This document shows positions 19,174-30,100 of a DNA stretch of 64,000 nt, piece by piece. The notes beneath the pieces were generated by a model. That model did no database searches. It was not told where the DNA came from and saw only the letters and a program-made list of their open reading frames with translations. This DNA is from Zelonia costaricensis (Eukaryota; Euglenozoa; Kinetoplastea; Trypanosomatida; Trypanosomatidae). Each line of letters begins with the position of its first letter. Within the stretch, counting starts at the first letter, position 1. The translations under genes and the position numbers were made by a program. The stretch covers positions 1-64,000 of the forward strand of contig JASAOO010003521.1 in assembly GCA_030849075.1 (NCBI GenBank), read 5' to 3'.

Positions 19174-19470
19174 GACCCCCCCTTCCCTACCTCCCCGCGC
19201 AGCCGCCCGCACATCAGGGGTGCGGCACACGCCAGCCGATGGACGGCGGGGCGGGGCAACGAAGAGAAAGGAAAGTGAAGGCAAACGAGGAGGCAGTGGG
19301 GGCAGCAGTGGTCGAGGGAGGGGGGGGGGTGAGGGATGGGATGAGGCTGCGGTGCGCGGGAGGTGCCGTCAGAGCGGCGCGCACCGAGGTAGTCGACACT
19401 GTGTGTGTGTGTCCATCGCAGCCTTCCTTGCCCTCCGAGGCCCCCCCTCTCACTCCACTCGATCCCGCTC

Positions 19471-20511
19471 TTACAGCCCCTTGTTGAACTCCACGTCGGT
19501 GATGGGGTGGCCGTTGACGTTGGTCTGCCCCTGGAACGCAGGCTCGAGCCAGCGCACGGGCACGACGGTCTTCTGCGGAAACACCGCAATACTCATGGGC
19601 AGGGCCACGCACAGCACGCTCACGAGGGTCAACACGTTCACCGGCAGGTACAGCTGCGCGCGGCGCTGCGCGAAGAAGCGGACACCCTTGGTAGGGTGGA
19701 ACAGGAAGTTCATGAACACGGGCGGCAGTAGCATCAGCGGCACCGGGATCATCACCCGACTCAGCGCCACCTGCGCGACGGCGAGCCGCCCGGCCACGGC
19801 GGACGGCGCGCCACCGTTCACGTCCTTCCCCGTCTCCGGGTCCTGCACCGCGATGCCACGCACCACATCGCGGAAGCGGATGACACCGAGGTTGGCGATA
19901 TTCGCGCACGCCACGGCTGTATACGGGATGAGCAGCCGCATCAACTGCGCGGCAGACGAGGTCGACGACGCCGTTGCGGCGGCCACCTTACTCAGCTGGT
20001 ATGACGTTCCACACGCCGTGCACGTCGCGACCACGTACCCCATCGCGAGCTCGTGCAGCGGCAGCCCGTCCTTGCCGCTGCCGTTGCAGTAGTTGAAGCC
20101 AACGTTGTAGGTTTGATTCGAGAACTGCCAGAACATCGACCGGGCCGGGGTCTGCTGCGACGGCGCCAGCATCCCGCAGAGGTTGATGAAGTTCATGGGC
20201 ACGAAGGCGGAGAAGCGGAAGGGCATGAGGATGGGCTTGTGCGACTCGGGGTGCACAATGCACTGCACGCGCTGCCGCGCGTCGAGGTACTCGGCCACCC
20301 TCACGGCCGTCCAGCCGTCCTCGCGGCGGTCAACGCGGTCGAGCAGCGCCTCGCTCATGGCCAGCCGCTGCGGCGTCGTCAGCAGCGTGCGCGGGTCGGT
20401 CATAGAGAGGAAGATGCGGAAGCGACCGGCATAGGTGGACTGGTCGTGCTGCAGGTCCTGCGGGAAGTGCGCGACATCGCCCAGGGTCGCGTCAGCGCCG
20501 AACGTCTTCAT
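19471..20511 (-). CDS. SFXN: Sideroflexin (mitochondrial serine/amino-acid transporter family), 346 residues
   Basis: The protein matches sideroflexins over its whole length: a soluble N-terminus, HPES at residues 87-90 in the place of the family's HPxT motif, the signature around QFSNQTYNVGFNYCN (129-143), then four or five hydrophobic segments, and the C-terminal end EFNKGL seen in the family. Sideroflexins sit in the mitochondrial inner membrane; human SFXN1 and SFXN3 carry serine into mitochondria for one-carbon metabolism. The substrate here is not shown by sequence. I start at the ATG at 20511 (MKTFGADATL) because the frame upstream runs through a CA repeat (His-Thr run) and pyrimidine-rich DNA typical of a spacer, although in-frame ATGs exist there. 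At 346 residues it is near the usual 320-330. Confidence 0.95.
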   Translation of the reverse strand: MKTFGADATLGDVAHFPQDLQHDQSTYAGRFRIFLSMTDPRTLLTTPQRLAMSEALLDRVDRREDGWTAVRVAEYLDARQRVQCIVHPESHKPILMPFRFSAFVPMNFINLCGMLAPSQQTPARSMFWQFSNQTYNVGFNYCNGSGKDGLPLHELAMGYVVATCTACGTSYQLSKVAAATASSTSSAAQLMRLLIPYTAVACANIANLGVIRFRDVVRGIAVQDPETGKDVNGGAPSAVAGRLAVAQVALSRVMIPVPLMLLPPVFMNFLFHPTKGVRFFAQRRAQLYLPVNVLTLVSVLCVALPMSIAVFPQKTVVPVRWLEPAFQGQTNVNGHPITDVEFNKGL

Positions 20512-20530
20512 GGTGCAAGGAGGGGAGGGC

Positions 20531-20581
20531 CTAAAGACGTCTATGTGTGTGTGTGTGTGTATGTGTGTGCTAAGGAAGGAG
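20531..20581 (-). promoter_or_regulatory. Candidate spliced-leader acceptors for sideroflexin
   Basis: On the minus strand CTCCTTCCTTAG ends at 20570, and a second AG (GTCTTTAG) is at 20532-20531, 19 bases before the ATG at 20511. A CA repeat lies between them. Either could accept the spliced leader, and both lie downstream of the in-frame ATGs that I excluded from the gene. Confidence 0.4.
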
Positions 20582-21118
20582 CAGCAGAGTCGTGGGCGGG
20601 GGTGGTGGAGGGGAGCGCCAGCAACGTCGAGGGAGTGGTGGGGGAGAGGGGCAGAGCGTGGAAGGTGCGGCACGTGGACAGGAACGCCGACTGCGCGGAC
20701 GCACGCCGCGGAGAATCGAAGAGCAAGAAATGCGGCTGTGGGACGGGTAAGGTGCGCGATACAGCTCGCGCGAGGCCCCCCCCCCACCATCAGCATCGGC
20801 GCACACACGTACACGTGTCCACGGCGAGGAGCTGCAGCTAATGTTGATCTGCGGGTGTGACGTTGATTGAGGGGAAGGGGGGGGAGGGGAAGGGGTTTGG
20901 GTTCAACGGGTCCACAAGAAAGGCGAGGCAACGAGGAACGGAGAAGCCACACGCCAAGGATTGGGGTGGAGGGCGTCGGCAAGCGCACATAGCTCGCTGC
21001 AACAGACACTGATGCATGCGCGCGTCACTCTCAACACACACACAGGCACACACACTCCGCGGCTTCACCAACACACAAGAACGAAAACAAGTTGGGGTGG
21101 GGGGGGGGGCTCGGCACC
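20582..21118. other. Spacer and 3' UTR of the 3343-residue gene
   Basis: No gene seen. G-rich stretches occur at 20871-20890 and 21093-21110, and CA repeats near 21037-21057. Short open frames here have no recognisable features. Confidence 0.65.
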
Positions 21119-24100
21119 TCAGAACCAGGCCGAGGTGTGCTGCTCCAGCGGCGGCACGTCGATGCCCTCACGCGTCACGTCGCCGGCCTGCGCGCGCGGC
21201 GGCTCGTCCAGCGGCGACGAGCCCGAGTCGGAGGTGCTGCGCGGCACGGTCGCCACGGAGGAGACGGAGGGGGTGGGCACGGCGAGAATCGCACTGACGT
21301 CGAGGGTGCAGGGCCGCCCCAGGTGGACCCCACCACCAGCGCCACCACCGCCGCCGTCGTCGCCCCTGTCGCCCTGTGCAGTCCACACCGCGGGAATCGA
21401 GTTCGCGTGCGGCAGGGCGCCGCCCACTGCGGGCTGCAGCGGGGGCGTGCGTCCGTGATGCTGCCGCGAGGCCTGAGGCGCCGCATACAGGGACCCGTCA
21501 GCCGTCAGGGGGGCCTGCGTGCGCGTCTGCCGCGAAGCTGCCGGGTGGCCTCCCGCAGTCGACGACAACACCCCCGCTCGCACCGGCACGGCCGCGGTGA
21601 GGCTCGACGTGTCCGCCAGAGAGCCCCGCGTCGGGGGCCTGACGCCACCGACCGTCATCGCCGCGGCGGGGCCGGGCGTGGCGAGGAGGGAGGCCCGCCG
21701 CGGCTGCGGGATCCCGTACTTGCGCCGCAGCTGCGTGCCGAGGCTCTCCGCGGGCAACTTGGGCGGCGTCAGCTCGTTCCGAATGGGCACCGACCACCTT
21801 GCGTTGACCCGCGACGCTGCCGCCGCTGCGGGGGTCGCCGCCGTCGTGGACGGTGCGGGCGGTGTGCGCTCCGCATGGCCGTCCCCCTGACCGTCGTCGT
21901 CGTCGTCGCACGGGTCGTGCACGTGCGGCGCACGGCCAGGCGGCGGGGACGCGGAGCTTGGCGGACCGCCGCGCTTCTCCGCCGTCCATCGCGGTGCCTC
22001 CACTGGCGTGGCGACACCCGCGCTGGACGGCGGCGACGGCTGCCGCCACCGCTGCGCCTGCGCATTGGACGCCGACGCCGCTGCCGCCCACTCGTCACGC
22101 CGCATCACCGCCCCGGGCAGCCCGTCTTCGTCGGTGCCGGTGGTGAAGTACGTGGGGAACTTGTACAGCAGCAGTGCATCCAGCTGGGTGAGGCGGTCCA
22201 GCATGTCCACGGCAACGTCCTCGGTGCTGATGCGCCTGCCGGGGTGCTCGGCCTTCTCCTCGTCGTCTGCACGTGCGGCACAATCGCCGCCTTCGTGCGG
22301 GCGCACCGGCGCCGGTGGCGCGTGCGAGTCGGTCACCGGCGGCTCGGATGATCGTACGGCGTCGTCGTGCACTGCGCTCTCCGCCGTCGCCCTCCCCACG
22401 CTGTCGCTGACGTATTTGTCATTGCCGCCCGCGCCGTCCTCCGCGGCGACTGGCGGAAGCGAAAAGCGCACGCGCCGCGTGTCTGCTGCTGCGCCGCGTG
22501 CCACGGCGTCGGCCACCGCTGACGGTGGCGACGACAGCGGCGGGGCCGTCCGCACGCCGGCTTGTGCTTTGGCCTCGTCCGCGGAGCCGGCGGGGGTGAC
22601 GGCCAGCGCGTCAGCGACCTCCTCCGAGACGGCCGCCGTCGGGGGCGTGGCGGTGGCACCGGCGTCCTCGTCACGTGCGTTCGTGGCGTGCGCCTGCGCA
22701 ACGGCGGCCGCGACCCCCGACTCCGCAGCATCGAGCGAGCTGTCTACCGGTGCATCGCCTGGGCCGACACGGGCGTCTTCTGGCACCTCTTCCACGTCCA
22801 CGGGTGCCGCGGCCGCCGCCGTCACGTGGACGATGAGGGACTCGAGGGAGCCAGACGAGGACGACGACGACGACGGGGAGGTCGGCAGTGGCGGCGCGGG
22901 CCGGCGCGGAGTCGCCGCATTTTGCATTTCCACTTCAGACGGCTGCTGATGCTGATGCTGATGCTGCCCATCGGCCCTCGCGCCACGCTCATCCTCATCG
23001 CGTGCGCCCTCCACTACACCGCCGCCGCTGCTGCTGCTTCGGCTCTCCTGCGACCCGCTGTCGACGAGGTGCTCGCCACGATCGATGGAGAGCGGCCGCG
23101 TGCCCTCATCTCCGGCAGCTGTTGTGGTCGAGGAGGGCTCGAGGTGGTTGGGCGTGTCGCCCGTGGCTGCCAGTGGTCGCGGTGGTGGCGCCGCCGTCGT
23201 CGCCTCCGTTGTCGTCGTCGACACGCTGATCTTCTTCATCGGCGACGCGATCTCCGCGTGGTCAGACGACGTGGAGGATGACGTCGACGCGAACTCCAGC
23301 GGCCCGCCTGGCGCCGCGTTGGCTCCCCGCTTGGCGCTCGTGAAGGCGGAGGTGTCCACTCGGACGGCTGCAGGAAGGACGGGCAGAGACGAGGATCCCG
23401 CTACCGCCTGCGCCGAGGTGCTCGCATCGCCGTCGCCCGGCAACGAAGCCCCGTTGTTTGTTGCCGCCGCCGCCGCTGTCGCATCAGAAGCAGCAGCACC
23501 AGCACCAGCCACCTCAGCCACGGAATCTTCGTGCGCTACACCGCCGGCATCAGCCTCCGCCCGGCCAGCATCTCCGCCGTTCGCCAAACCGGCTGCCGCA
23601 TCGCTGTCGTCTTCGATCTCCAGCGACAGGGTCGAGGCACTGCCCTGCGCCCCCGCAGTGCCTGCGAGTTGTTGATCGGCTGCTGGCTGCTGCTGCTGTG
23701 CCTGCTGCGTAGCAGTCGGCACAGCCTGTGGAATGGGCGATGACGGCACCGTCGACCTCGCACTGTCCACCAGACCCTGTGCGTGCTGTGGCGTGGTGAG
23801 TGACGGCGGCGCCTGCGGTGCGTGCGTGTGCGCGTCGAGCTCCGTGCTGGACGATGCCGCCGCCACCGCGCCCGTTTTCCTCCACTCCTCTGGAGCCTCA
23901 GGCGTCGACAGATCCACGGGTGCGGGCGGCGCAGACGTGCTGCTGCTGCTGCGGGCGGTGTGCATCGCTTCCACGTCCGTCGACGCAGCGGCTGCTGCTG
24001 CTTCTGCTCCTGTCTCGACCTCCACCGGCCTCTCTGCGTGGTCCGCCTCGCTCTTGCCATCACTGCGGCCTGCACCAACCCCAGCATCACCAACGTCTTC

Positions 24101-27100
24101 GATCTCCAGCGCGAGCGACGTGTTCGACGCCGAAGTGGCCGGAGGAGGAGCGAAGCCCGCCGCCGCCACCGCGGCCACACCGCAGGGCGCCAATACCTGC
24201 GACGGGTTTTCCAGCACGAACACCACATCCGACGAGGCCGCCAGCGAGTCCTTCGAGTCCCTCGCAGACGGCGGCAGGTCGACAGAGCGCACCATCGCGG
24301 CGAGCGCCGCCTCCGCCTGCGCCTTCGCCGCCTGCCCTTCCACCGGCGACGCCACCGCAGAGAGGGTGTGCCGCAGCAGCATCGCCGCGTCGATGTCGTC
24401 CTCGTCGTCCATCCCCGTCGCCACCGCGCGGCCGCCGCCGTCGCCGGGGGAGCCGGAGGTTCGACTGCGCGTCGCGTTGAAGAAGCTGTCAGGCGCCTGC
24501 GACGGCGACGGAGTCGTCTCGGCCGAGGCGAGCAGCAGGGGGCTGCCCATTGCCGTGACGCTGCCGTCCTCCATGGTGGCTGCGGCTGCTGCGGCGGGCT
24601 TTGCGGTGGGGAGCAGGAGTGGCTCTTCGTCCGGCAGCGCCACGGGGAGCGGCAGATGCGGTGGGGTGGGGCGGCGACGCACGGGGCTGCCCGCCGCGGT
24701 CTCCACACCCGCCGCGGCGCTGACGGAGGCGGAGGTGGTGTTCGCGCAGACGGCGTCGTAACTCACGGCGCTCGCGAGGGCGGAGTGCTGCAGTGACGTC
24801 CAGTCGAGGTCGCTGCCTGGCTGGCTGCTCGCCGCCACGTCGCCCGTGAAGGCGGAGGCGCCGCTGCTGCCACCGCCGTGGCTCTCCACCCCGCGACGCT
24901 CCTGCTTGCTCGGTACGCTGCTGGCCGGGACGAGCCAGGCGCCAGACGACAACGAGAGAGCGCCGACGCTGCCGTGCCGCGCGTGGCGGCCGACAGGGGC
25001 GAAGGGCGGGGCGCTCGCAGACGAGGACGCCTCCCGCACGCGCGACGAGAAGGCCGCCGCCGCCGCGGCCTCGAACGACGACGTACGTGGCATGGCGGGA
25101 GTCGCGGGCTTGTGGTGCGCGTGGGCATCCCCGCCGTCGACGGCGTCCGGTTCAGCGCTGTGCAGCTGCAGTGGCTGATGCTGCCGGTCCTCGCTCACAG
25201 GGCGTTGACGAGGCGCTGCGTCAGCCGTGTGCTGCGCTGACGCCGCCGCCGCCGCCGCCGCCGCACGCAGAGCCAGGACTGTCTCCACGAGGTACAGCCG
25301 ATACAGCGCCTGCGCTGCCGCCGCCTCGGCCAAGGCGCACGCGTGTCGCGCCCTCCTCTCCTCCTTCACCACACGCGCCTGCAGCATCGCGCAAACACGC
25401 GTTGGGGACGGCGTGAAGGGCTGCGGGGGTGCGTCGGCGCGGGGCTGCGGGGACGGTGGGGAGCGCGGGCGAACCCCAGTGGGGGTGCCGTCACCGCCGT
25501 TCGTCGTACGTGCCTCGGCCGCGGCAGTCGACGCGGAGGCGCTGCCGCTGCCGCTGTCCTTCTCAGCCGCGACGTGCGCCTGCACGTTGGGTTGACGGCC
25601 GTTACGCAGCCGCGGCGGTGGCGGGGCGTAGAGCTCCTCGCGAATGTGCCGCTGCACGAGGGTGCCAAGGCTGCCGCTGGGACGGGCTTGCTGATCGCAT
25701 CGTGGTGCGGGGACTGCCACGCCACCGCTGATGCGGTGCTGGACGGGGCCGTGCAGCATGGACAGCAGGCTCAGCGTCATGTACTCCTCCAACTCCTGCG
25801 GCCTGCATCCCACACACGAGGGACGGAGGGCCTGCACGTACGAGGCCATCACGGCGGCCGCAGCGCTTGGTGAGAGGGCAGTGACATGTGGCAGGGCCGC
25901 GGCGGCGGGGGTGGCCGATGTGCGGTAGTACTCCGCTCGCAGCGCTGCCGCACACCGCGCCGTCCCTTGGGCAACGGCATCGGCAGCCGGTGCGGCACGC
26001 AGGATGCTGCTGCTACCGCCGCTGATGCTGCCGGGCGACACGGCCCACGTGCCAGAGACGCCCTTCGTGTGCCCATCGCTCGCGTCCCTGTCCTCCACCG
26101 CGATGGTGGAGGGGCCGGCCACAGCGTCGAGCACGAACTCCTCCAGCAGCAGCTCATACTTGCGCTGGAGCGCCTCCAGCGTCAGGTGCGGCGCCACAGC
26201 AGCGCGCCTGTCCGGCGGCGGCGACCGCTGCGTGGCGGCGTCCGTGTGACCGTCGGTGTCTCCCGCGGTGGGCTCATGCGTTGTCGTCGTCATGGAGCCG
26301 CTTGCCGTGGGCGCCGCAGCACGTCCGACGGAGGCGTGTGGAGTGGCCTTGCGAGCGGCCGCGCGGGGTCGAGCTCCGCTCACCTTGACCAGCGCTGCCG
26401 CTGCGGCAACGCCGGCGCGTAGCCGCGTGGGCGCTCTCTTGTCAGCCCCACGACCGCGGCCACGTTCGCCACCGCGATCATCAGCAACAGCTGCCGCCGC
26501 CGCCCGCCCGGCGGTGCTCCTCCACGTTCGCGGGGTGCGCGGCGCGGGGGACGAGTCGCCGCGATCAACTGCGTGCTCGTGATCGCGCGGCGGGGTGGCC
26601 GCGTCGTGTGTGGCGCTCCTGCGACGGGACGGCAGGGGTCCCGCCGCTGTCGATGATGTGGGCGGCTGCGCGGCGGGTGCACGCGAGGCATCACGCGACA
26701 CCGCCGGCACTTGCGCCGCCGCAGCGGCCCCTGCCGGCCCCGCCGCCGTCCACAGCTCGCGTCGCCGACGCTGCTCGACCACCGCGTCCAGCGCGCGAAG
26801 CTCCTGCGTGAGGGCGGCCTCGTACTGGTCCAGCCTGCTCTCGCTGCCCCGCCGCGGGGAGGCGGAGGGGTGCGCGACCGCCGCTGCGTGTTGCGCCCCA
26901 CTCGCCCTCGATGCTGCGGCGGATGCGGCTCGTGGGAGTTGCGATGCCAGGCGCGGCACGGAGGCGCTCCGCCGCGCGGCTGCCGCGACGGCCCGGTGCA
27001 CCGCCAACTCTTCCGACAGCCCCTTCAGCGCCGTCGCGCGCTGTTGCTGGCGGGCGAGGGCGGCTTGCGCGGCACGGTGGTGCGCCTGCTCCAGCCGACG

Positions 27101-30100
27101 CCGCATGACCTGACGCGTGTGCCACGAGGCAGCGAAGTGATCCACCGCGGAGGGCACGCGCGACTTGGCACGCAGCTCGCGGCGCCGCGCGGCTAGCACC
27201 GCGACGAGCGACGGCTGCGGCGGGGACGTCGCGGCGGCCGAGCGGCCCCTGCGCGTGCCAACACGCTTCCCATCGCGACGCTGCGCAGCATCGTCGCCGT
27301 CGCCCTCGCTGTAGCTGTCGTCATAGGAGTCTTCTGCGTCGTGGCTGTGGTGCTCGTCGTGCTCCGCCAGCCACGCGTTGGCCCGGTACAGCCGCCGCTG
27401 CCGCTGGCGACGCCGCAGCAGCAGCCGCGAGTGGGCGCTGGAGACACCTCCGGTGGCACACAGGGCACGGCGGTACTCCCGACGCTGACGCGCGCTCTCC
27501 GTGTCAGCCGCGGTGTCGTCGTGCCGAGGCGCCGACGCGTTGAACAGCGCGCGAGGCGTGACGAGTTGCGACGACTTTGAAGGCGTGGAGAGGGCCGACG
27601 CGTGACGCTGCGGCGTCGATGCCGAGGGGCGCTTCGCGGACGAGGCCCCACTGACCTCGCGCCCCGTCCTGGCCTTTCCCTGCGACAGCGGGTCTTGCTG
27701 ACGCTGCTGCTGCCGCCGCCGCCGCCGCTCCCTCTCGCGCCGCCACTGTCGCCGGCGCTCCGCCTGTGACGTCGTGGCCGAGGCGACAGAGGTCGTGTCG
27801 CTGGAGTCGGTGCTGCTGCCGCGGCTGGTGGCGGTGCTGCGGCTGCTGCCTTCGCCCTCCGCCTTCTCCTCCTCCACGCTCGCCTCGCGGCGCTTGTGGC
27901 GGCGGTGACTGTGGCGACTGCTGCGGTGCCGCCGGTGTCGTGAGCGCCCCTCGCCGTGCAGTGGGTCGGCACGCTGACCCGCAGCGCCGCCGTCGCCGCC
28001 GCGCGCACTCGACGCGCTCGTCCCCTTCGTCGGCTTCTCGGACTTGCGATGCCGGCGTGTCTTGCTGATGCTCGCGTTGCCGCCGGTGGTGCCGCCTGCG
28101 TTGTGTGAGGAGGTCCCCGGCGTCGCCGCGGCCTTCGCAGAGGCGGCCGCCACTACGGGCACCACCGCCGTCACGACGGGTGGGGGTGTGTCGCTCTCCT
28201 CCACCACGAACTGCAGCTCATCATCACCATCTTCGCCATCGTCGTCGTTCTCTGCCTCGACGTCAGTTTGGAAGCGAATCGAGCCGTCCGCCGTGGAGGT
28301 GGACTTGGGCGGCTGCGAGCAGGAGCGCGCCGCCGTGAGCGTGCCCTTGGCGTCCCCATGGGCGACAGCAGCACTTCTTGCAGCCGGCACCACCGAGGCG
28401 TTGCTCGTGGATCGATCAGGGATGTCCACGTTCACGTCTACGGTGTCTTGTCCGGGCAAGGTGCGCTGCAGCTGCAGCTGCGCCGTCGTGTTCAGCGACC
28501 GTGCCGTGTGCGAGTCCCGCGCCACCACGCCGGCCGGCATGAGGGCGGAGGTGCTCTCGCCATCCCCGTCCTGCTGCTCGTGGCCGGCGTCCTGCGCGGC
28601 GGTGGACGCCTTCGTGCGCCGCCTCGTGACATCCACGCCGCTTCTCCCGCCTCGCACGACAGCGCTAACGCCGCGCTTCAACATCGACGAGAACCGCGAC
28701 AGACCCGACGCGAAGCTGCTCCGCGTCGATCGCAGCGATCGAGAGCTGTGCGTGCTCACCTCGTTCTCCTCACCACCCGCAGCCGCCGCCCCGGCCTCGA
28801 AGCGGCTGCTGCGCCGCCGCGCCGTCGCGCTCTCAGCGGAGTGCGCCGTGGCCGCCTTGCTGGCAACATCAGCCGCGCTGTGACTGCACATCACCGCCTT
28901 CACCCCGGCCATCGACGCCGCACTCGGGCGCCGCGACACACCGACGCCGCTCGTGGTGTGCGCGTCGGTCGGCGTGTCGGGCCGCTGCGTGTGCTGCTCC
29001 TCCTCCGACGCCGCCGTCGAAGCGCCCGTGCCCCGTGCGGCACCCACGACGGGGTGTTGATCTCGGTGGCTTCCGCGGCGCTGCGGCGCGAGGCTGTCCG
29101 ACGCGCTCGCCGCCGGGATGTGCACCGTTGCTGCGGCGGTGGCGGCCGGTGCCGCCGGTGCCGACGTGGATGCGGGCGGCGTGGCAAATACGAAGGGCCG
29201 CTTCGGACGGAAGGCGGCGGATGGGCGTGTGGGGCCGACGCCGGGGCCCGCCGTGGTGCGACCGTCGGCTGTGCGGTGCACGGCGGATGGGCGAGCGACG
29301 CCGGCTGGCAGCGCCTGCCTTCCCGGACCCGCGCCACCACCAGGGCCATCCTCGTCACGGTACGCCACGCCCCCGCCGCGGGCGAGCTTCGGGGACACGG
29401 GCGGGGTGGTGGGTGGCGAGCCGCTGAGCACGCCGTCGCGTAGCACCGGCGCCGCTGCTGCTGCTGCTGCCGCTGGTGCGCCGGTTGTCTTCGTAGCCGC
29501 TCGGGTCGAGGGCGGGTTGCACTCATCGAAGGACAGATCGTACGACATCACGCGGTGGTTGCCTACAGTGGGCGACACCGACAGCCGCGCCGACGAGGGG
29601 ACTGCACTGCCGCCGCCGCCGCCGCCACCACTCTGCATCTGACCGATGCTGAGGCCGGAGGGGCCGGCGGAGATGCCGCCGCCACGCAGCGACAGCGCGT
29701 TTGGCATCGTCATCTCACTCACCGTGCAGTACACGGGGTCGTCCTCGTTGGGCTGGCTCGTGGACAAGACGCGCACGTGGCCCTGCGACGCGAGCCGCGC
29801 CAGCGGCACGGTGGTCGCGGTCGTAGTGGCGGCAGGGCTCGCCACGTGCGGCGCGCTGGAGGCGCCAGCGCCACCAGACCCCATCACACCCATCGTGCCC
29901 AGGGTTGCGGTGGCCGCGGAGATTGTGACGGCCATGCTGTTGTTGTGCGACGAGGTCGGCGAGGGGCGCCGCGGCACTGGCAGCCGTTGCTGCTGCTGCG
30001 AGGCCGACGGCGATGTCGATGTGCCGGCATCCCCCGCTGCTGCTGCTGCTGCTGCTGCTGACGATGATGTGCCGACGCGCGGCGTGGGCAAGACGAGCGC

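Larger units (their letters stand above)
17753..19470. other. Spacer between sideroflexin and the PG-rich repeat gene
   Basis: No gene seen. It contains GT runs at 17778-17791 and 19052-19072, CA runs at 17942-17971 and 19153-19173, a purine-rich tract at 17886-17908 that reads as pyrimidine on the coding strand, and G runs near 18303-18315, 18632-18645 and 19319-19330. The part next to 19470 is presumably the sideroflexin 3' UTR. Confidence 0.7.

Noticed and set aside
20512..21009. Longer sideroflexin starting upstream
   Set aside because: In-frame ATGs exist, but the extra sequence includes a CA-repeat His-Thr run, lies upstream of two candidate splice acceptors and does not resemble sideroflexin N-termini.
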